Positions 61,201 to 64,000 of a DNA stretch of 64,000 nucleotides are shown here, piece by piece. Position 1 is the first letter of the stretch. Every line of letters begins with the position of its first letter. The DNA lies in the NCBI RefSeq assembly GCF_900453105.1, contig NZ_UGPW01000001.1, forward strand, positions 1,054,001 to 1,118,000. The letters are read 5' to 3'. The DNA is from Moraxella ovis. Its GTDB lineage: Bacteria > Pseudomonadota > Gammaproteobacteria > Pseudomonadales > Moraxellaceae. The notes under the pieces are model-generated. The model was not told where the DNA came from and did no database searches. It saw nothing but the letters and a program-made list of their open reading frames with translations. The translations under genes were made by a program, and so were the position numbers.

Positions 61201-64000
61201 TGCTGTTACTAGTACACAAAAGTTACTAGAGGACAAAGAATTAAATCAATCTGATATGGATAATATCCAAACAGTTGTAGATGCTTGGGCTATGCAAGCT
61301 TTATCATTCAGAGCTTTAGTTGAGTATGCTAAGTTTAAACAAGCACAGAAAGATAATACTGACCTTATTACTTCATTTGGCTTAGGTGCTGATGGTGTAA
61401 ACAATGGCAGTGCTATTTCATACACACTTATGGGTTTAATGGTTAATAAGGAAAACCCAGATTTAATGAATCAGATTGGTGTGTTTACTGAAGAATCTGG
61501 TTTTAGCAATTTTCATGAAACCAGATTAAAAGGTTTAAATGATTATTATGAAGGTCTTGGTACTATTATGGAAAAAGAGCTTAGTACCTATAAACCAGAC
61601 CGTAAATTAAGAGTTAATCTATTCTATAGAATTAATCCATCTATTCAAGGTAGGCAAGGTGCTAAAGAAGTACTGATACCTGCAGGTTATGGTGCAGGTG
61701 TTAAAAGACTATTGGAAGTTGCATTTGAGTCATTAATTAGAGATGTCACTAATTCATATGAGTCTTTACATAATACACATAAGAGCCTAGAAGCTAATAA
61801 GAGCTCTATGAGTGAGGCTGAGTATAACAGAGAACTAGAAGCTTTTGTAGATGATTATAATGAATTACAGGATGACTTAAGAGCAGCACTTAATGACAGA
61901 GAATTTAACTTACCACATCCAAGTGATATGCTTAATAGTGATGTATTCTTAACTAAGCAACAGCAGAAAAAATTAAAAGATGCTTATAATGATGTCATTG
62001 GAGGAATTATTATTGAATCTTTTAATAAATATAGTAAGTCGTTTAATGAAGCTAGAAGAGCTAATATTAGATTCCATGAAGCATCAGCTAATATTTATCT
62101 TACTTTACATAAGACACAGCTAGATAAAGCACTAGAAGCCAAGAAAGAAAAGATTAAAGAATCTTTGAATACTACCCATAAAAAGCTAGTACAAGATAGA
62201 CTTACTAGTATAAATGCTAGACGTGCTAAAGATAAAGAACCTTTAACTTACGAAGATATGTTAGAGACTATGGCTACAGACCAATTAGAATTTGAAGGTC
62301 TTACTAAACAAGAATACAAAGAGCAAGTGGAGAAACCATTGCTTAAAGTATACCCTACAGTAAATACAGCATTTAACTATGCTGAACCTAAACATAAACG
62401 CAAGCTTAGTGATATTAGAATTCTAAAATCTAAGACTATTACAGTTGATGTCTCTGATAGTTATCAAATGAAAACCATAGGTGCTGATGGTAAGGTTAAA
62501 TATAAGAAGGCTTCTGTATTAACTCAAGAATGGGTAAGTGCAGCAGTAGCACCTAACTCAGCACAAGTACAAGGTGTAGATGCTAGGGTTGCATTTGAAG
62601 CTGCTGCGATGAATGGTGATGTAAGTCTTAACGTACATGATAACGTTATTGCTGGTAGACGTAACTATGTGTCTATGGTAAGAGTTCTTAATAAAAAGTT
62701 CTATGAAACTACAAGAGATTATCATGCTAACTTAGCTAGTGTCAATGCTTTCTTAGATACTCTTGATGGTTTAGTAAACATTAGAGAAGATATCGGTGAA
62801 GAGGTATTCAATGAAACTATGATTGAATCCTTAATTGATTTTCTCAATATGAATTCTAAAGAGAAGGAAGAATATTTAGATGCAACTGACGGAGAGTTTG
62901 ATAAGATTATCTCAGATGTAAGACCCCGAGTAATCAATGAAGTAGAGATGGCTATTAATAGGGATATTTTAAAGATACAACATTATGAGAAAGTAAATGT
63001 AGTTCATCAGTATGCAGGTTATGGTGGTCAGTATGAATTAACTGCTGAAGATAAAGCCAAAGAAAAGGAAGAATTAGAGAAGCTTGAGAAAATACAGAAA
63101 TCAGTTAAAGCAAAGGTAACTACGTTATTAGCTAGATTAAGTAAACCAAATAATAGTATCTTATCAAACATACCTACAAGAGAGGAATTAAAAGAATTAG
63201 AAATTGAAGCCAACGAGCATAATGTAGAAATTAGCTACCGATATAATAAAAACTCTTTCGGAGAAAGAAGTAATCTAAGAGAACTTCCTGACATACCTGT
63301 TGTAAAAATTAAAACTAAACAACTTGGTTTTAAAGATACTAAAAAACTGGCTGATGAAATTTTAAGACAAATTCAAAAGACAGATGGTCTATATAATAAA
63401 GATACGGGATGGGTGCTACAAGTAGGTAAAAAAGACCGTAAGAAAATGGGTAATAATAAAGAATTATCCCATACCACCAGTCAATCAGTACAGGGCATCG
63501 AAGAGCTTGTTACCAATGCTGTAGTAGCAGAAACTCATGAAGATATTAAGCATCAAAATACAGATGTCATTGCAGTACATCGTTTATATGTGCCTGCTCT
63601 TATTAATGGGAATTTACACAGAGTTAAACTTACAGTTAAAGATTATATCTTGACAGATGGCTTAGAAAGAAAAAATCTCCATGCTATTGAAGCAGTGGAG
63701 ATTGAAACTTCCGTTGCTGGGAACAGTACCACCCAACCTGTAGGTAGCTCAACCAACCACAACGGAAGCAAACTAAGTATAACCACTCTGCTTAAAGGTG
63801 TCAAGCATGATGGTGATGACGGGATATTCTTTGGAAATCAAAGAAAAATAGGTTTTAAAGACCTAGAGATTGAACAACAAGAACAATCATTACCAAAACC
63901 TTATAGCCTAAACCAACTACAAAAGAGTGTGGGTAAGCTAAGAGATGATAGTGCTGAATTTAAGTTATTTGATTACTTGATTTCTGTAGCTAAGAATAAT
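55271..64000 (+). CDS. Giant virion RNA polymerase (N4 vRNAP-like) with lytic transglycosylase domain, cut by window edge
   Basis: 2910 codons open to the window edge. Residues 1-400: Gly/Ala-rich helices with membrane-active look. About 430-560: an M23-peptidase-like fold (HEGVDYG at 493-499, ILHQN with His552), uncertain. About 600-720: SLT lytic transglycosylase, LAQESAFNP with Glu617, then GAKGIAQFLDATA and LAFYNAGAGS. 1325-1410: 42-residue repeats. The polymerase follows: motif A GLGADGVNNGSAISYT (Asp2041), motif B RQGAKEVLIPAGYGAG (Arg2128, Lys2132, Tyr2140), motif C LNVHDNVIAG (His2456, Asp2457). Lys-to-Tyr spacing of 8 equals N4 vRNAP (Lys670, Tyr678, from memory). N4 vRNAP is about 3500 residues. 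It is injected with the DNA to transcribe early genes. Confidence 0.9.
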   Translation, partial: MTDSTKLSQARQRQIVNVNNASNRLTITPQSRIIPTTEQDRLVSHIEDHYAPHRPNTTGLDTISDALRSVDLGVNSGVNNVLTGLYGSTKAAYDNFSRLVNTPVVGATALLNGEDVSGAIKESWGYEYTPSTQKVAEALENVGLVSTHKYAKQVEPYLSDTLRYDKNQLDKASNTGSEVQDLKNTLTHYYSNPRHLAMTLVQEVGDMGTSALMGSAVTKGAGLGGKISAALVGEGLSSYGNASNELMQRGVNPDTLNGVLTAGSIAGVNMLTQKVLNTKYSPENIADNLLKSTASSVGKFGKPTNYVGGVVIGAGSEALEEALHSSYETGAINYASGMPITQGMGRAVGEGVAIGGTLGGASSAIGGLNEPLPIKEDNSKPNLGKLFTQAQAINKQKTQKINDVASQYNISTISTSNKVNKENPIQVAIMGDYSKKDTGKGTNDHYDLRLARDANGKRGDINPYLDRFIVNGKPLNSYKQTGKYMEQRTGYKHEGVDYGFNGSFGKDANARNLFINPKYEVTNITAFDNNKHGGGWVTQVTFSDGIKVNILHQNKEGALSIADAFKQRKSVGSSHYIKHKNLNLGATPYDDLMKEIYTKYGYTEQEQRILKAQLAQESAFNPNAKSPAGAKGIAQFLDATAKQYGVNVNDVASSIDGQARFMRDLLKRSNGNWEMALAFYNAGAGSTDAQTRFNKVKNIKETNQYYNNILANAGVDFGGTSIDTANDTNNALNELNNLLSQWEQEEVNTKNEEGKAKLQEQIDTLKNQLAEITGLEQQEQEIKEQGKQIFAGSFNDKLTELEIDVNPFLDDTEKAEYKKQLGILRGDETNIDASEPSTIKPKTYDEIEQEYVINTPNSEEDGTTNPKQTELINNEPTFTQRFSLSNTTPEEIDSNPKLTDNQKRAIHKMMDVQRQVANTRDVQGVTDDILIGSVGNTTLESNRGLQDYITGFENAINANNIKAASNLLTDLGYLRDTRVSKNNAINQALQLVQDSNIKDINDAPIIAQDADTKEWFVTEYTGLREAYPEFDGSNALTVFKPNKLTEQISKEAKLVDDFTNAWADYLADYNTESAQIPTLDTSMSSVTSKATNRATRSYDEAEATFKGREFTQERVKSELPPLTETSKNSVDVKAGKIQLVQDVSQVPEDGTFLGRGRYTDESGKSRPSSMYDMEQGRINIGDSGWLASPYNPPKQGYKPNPFTLADSKPSTHAEAYGSYFKRMFMKHDDFAKAVLELEPNKLYRTKYSTTEAQYIDNFLQNVPRESVEDARAWMKDKVYGIEKGKPAFNLSKNTVPQQDEANSNKNTKVNTKANSEVKSNNVVDNTPVDTSEESTNLKLDKGILASFKAQLTGKEAKTESNVTKVEDSPVDISDELTDLKLDKDTLASVKSQLTDKPVKTESNDTKTKDTPIEVNTKETNTDNNEIASKSNEPSLTGFKKESTTVNTVFNITPEQVEQEKSKHWQSQNHLILGFKQEADKPLVSILNLASNLENNLTTGIEELLPNIKATEAQIKQVNHFLAFNKAFVKALKNSYHKEAIGADGRDYSFRDFKGYLQKEDGSFDENTLTALSLSAYSHFIANNKDSNSYKDIGKLLNYPEDISIPSELLSKYKYVGDRYNNTVNSIGRTAYELLGLKTNKDVSELYRGRMIASLGNWVISSLVNVGLMYETTISNDELKKDSYALDSNDDNEAADDHSIVTFLSFTTPDGEGKKKLLDDITEINKGTQGFLAKLFGGDVGLRSPTLEPTDTVNRDIRGTTAKVSNTQAKLQKHMQQEPIVINKDSINSLQKLVEKFPEQAKTMIGAYISKDTLDDMHESKRVGAEAKAEGNNRELERLIGFTSGLKRDEEGNYQEFFDSNYVTKNNRGQYNSNEVNMQTMKIHRAMVDYKNFEQVIEADVLNNLTGTETDFVVDGQLTDLGHLFSAVAENAEGTEDVIKSMLNNLTYRRGFTVDKVRAEDFLPAFFEHLETDEAVQTAVTSTQKLLEDKELNQSDMDNIQTVVDAWAMQALSFRALVEYAKFKQAQKDNTDLITSFGLGADGVNNGSAISYTLMGLMVNKENPDLMNQIGVFTEESGFSNFHETRLKGLNDYYEGLGTIMEKELSTYKPDRKLRVNLFYRINPSIQGRQGAKEVLIPAGYGAGVKRLLEVAFESLIRDVTNSYESLHNTHKSLEANKSSMSEAEYNRELEAFVDDYNELQDDLRAALNDREFNLPHPSDMLNSDVFLTKQQQKKLKDAYNDVIGGIIIESFNKYSKSFNEARRANIRFHEASANIYLTLHKTQLDKALEAKKEKIKESLNTTHKKLVQDRLTSINARRAKDKEPLTYEDMLETMATDQLEFEGLTKQEYKEQVEKPLLKVYPTVNTAFNYAEPKHKRKLSDIRILKSKTITVDVSDSYQMKTIGADGKVKYKKASVLTQEWVSAAVAPNSAQVQGVDARVAFEAAAMNGDVSLNVHDNVIAGRRNYVSMVRVLNKKFYETTRDYHANLASVNAFLDTLDGLVNIREDIGEEVFNETMIESLIDFLNMNSKEKEEYLDATDGEFDKIISDVRPRVINEVEMAINRDILKIQHYEKVNVVHQYAGYGGQYELTAEDKAKEKEELEKLEKIQKSVKAKVTTLLARLSKPNNSILSNIPTREELKELEIEANEHNVEISYRYNKNSFGERSNLRELPDIPVVKIKTKQLGFKDTKKLADEILRQIQKTDGLYNKDTGWVLQVGKKDRKKMGNNKELSHTTSQSVQGIEELVTNAVVAETHEDIKHQNTDVIAVHRLYVPALINGNLHRVKLTVKDYILTDGLERKNLHAIEAVEIETSVAGNSTTQPVGSSTNHNGSKLSITTLLKGVKHDGDDGIFFGNQRKIGFKDLEIEQQEQSLPKPYSLNQLQKSVGKLRDDSAEFKLFDYLISVAKNN
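59249..59510 (+). repeat. 126-bp (42-codon) tandem repeats inside the vRNAP gene
   Basis: CCTGTAGATACTTCA at 59249, CCTGTTGATATCTCA at 59375 and CCTATAGAAGTCAAT at 59501 mark a constant 126-base period. Protein units carry LKLDKxxLASxKxQLT and KTESN. Two full diverged copies and a partial third, in the linker before the polymerase. Confidence 0.8.

Larger units (their letters stand above)
27289..64000. mobile_element. Integrated N4-like (Schitoviridae-like) phage, left part; continues past the window
   Basis: From the base after prfA the DNA becomes clearly more AT-rich and all genes are viral. Hallmarks of the N4 group: an RNAPII-like polymerase in two genes, an N4-gp56-type capsid protein, an N4-type portal (about 766 residues), terminase flanked by gp69- and gp67-like proteins, and a giant virion RNA polymerase. 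The late order gp69-TerL-gp67-portal-scaffold-MCP-...-vRNAP matches N4 in reverse (gene numbers from memory). A tyrosine integrase at the left boundary indicates a temperate element. The right end, replication genes and attR are not in view. All visible ORFs are intact except the out-of-frame toxin start, suggesting a recent or functional prophage. Confidence 0.88.

Noticed and set aside
55271..64000. T7 gp16-like internal core protein
   Set aside because: The transglycosylase alone would fit, but the polymerase motifs A, B and C and the split RNAPII elsewhere point to an N4-type vRNAP.
1..64000. tRNA or rRNA genes, insertion sequences
   Set aside because: None recognised on either strand; integration is behind prfA, not in a tRNA.

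Overview
The left 27.3 kb is ordinary chromosome of a gammaproteobacterium, most likely Moraxella or a close Moraxellaceae relative. The genus is inferred from gene content: a MesX/MesD-type methionine synthase cluster as in Acinetobacter, Thr80 in GyrA, and the bamD/rluD/pgeF order. Its housekeeping genes are mntP (partial), rsmA-apaH, rpsT, an NAD(P)-binding reductase, gyrA, mesX-mesD-flavin reductase, a GST, dnaG, bamD, rluD-pgeF, tolA-tolB-small lipoprotein, hrpA, a FabH-like ketosynthase, trmA, a DnaQ-like exonuclease and prfA.

At about 27,290, just after the prfA stop codon, composition changes to AT-rich and every following gene is viral, through to the right edge. This is the left part of an integrated N4-like (Schitoviridae-like) phage. 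It begins with a tyrosine integrase. A leftward early block follows (read right to left): small membrane peptides, an 87-residue protein, the two halves of an N4 RNAPII-like polymerase (RNAP1 and RNAP2) separated by two zinc-ribbon ORFs, a MoxR-like ATPase, a RuvC-like nuclease and NrdB. A rightward late block runs: gp69-like protein, large terminase, gp67-like protein, portal, scaffold-like protein, N4-gp56-type capsid protein, a long coiled-coil repeat protein, three virion-type proteins, and a giant ORF open at the right edge. Within its first 2,910 residues the giant ORF has a possible M23-like fold, a lytic transglycosylase domain and all three catalytic motifs of a T7-like polymerase, so it is a virion RNA polymerase. 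N4-like phages are best known as strictly lytic, so the integrase and chromosomal location make this an unusual temperate member.

Between the early and late blocks sits a toxin-antitoxin cargo: a DarT-like DNA ADP-ribosyltransferase with a leucine-rich C-terminal region, overlapping a NADAR antitoxin in a TAATG junction. The toxin's natural start codon, with a strong ribosome binding site, is followed at codon 7 by a run of ten C that puts the gene out of frame. Nine C would restore a 583-residue protein. This looks like a phase-variable toxin switch caught in the OFF state.

Small hairpins with G-N-A triloops lie 50-75 nt upstream of leftward ORFs and share a downstream TTGT element. They are candidates for the hairpin promoters read by the virion RNA polymerase. 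No CI-like repressor is visible. Replication genes (DNA polymerase, primase, NrdA) and attR are predicted to lie beyond the right edge.
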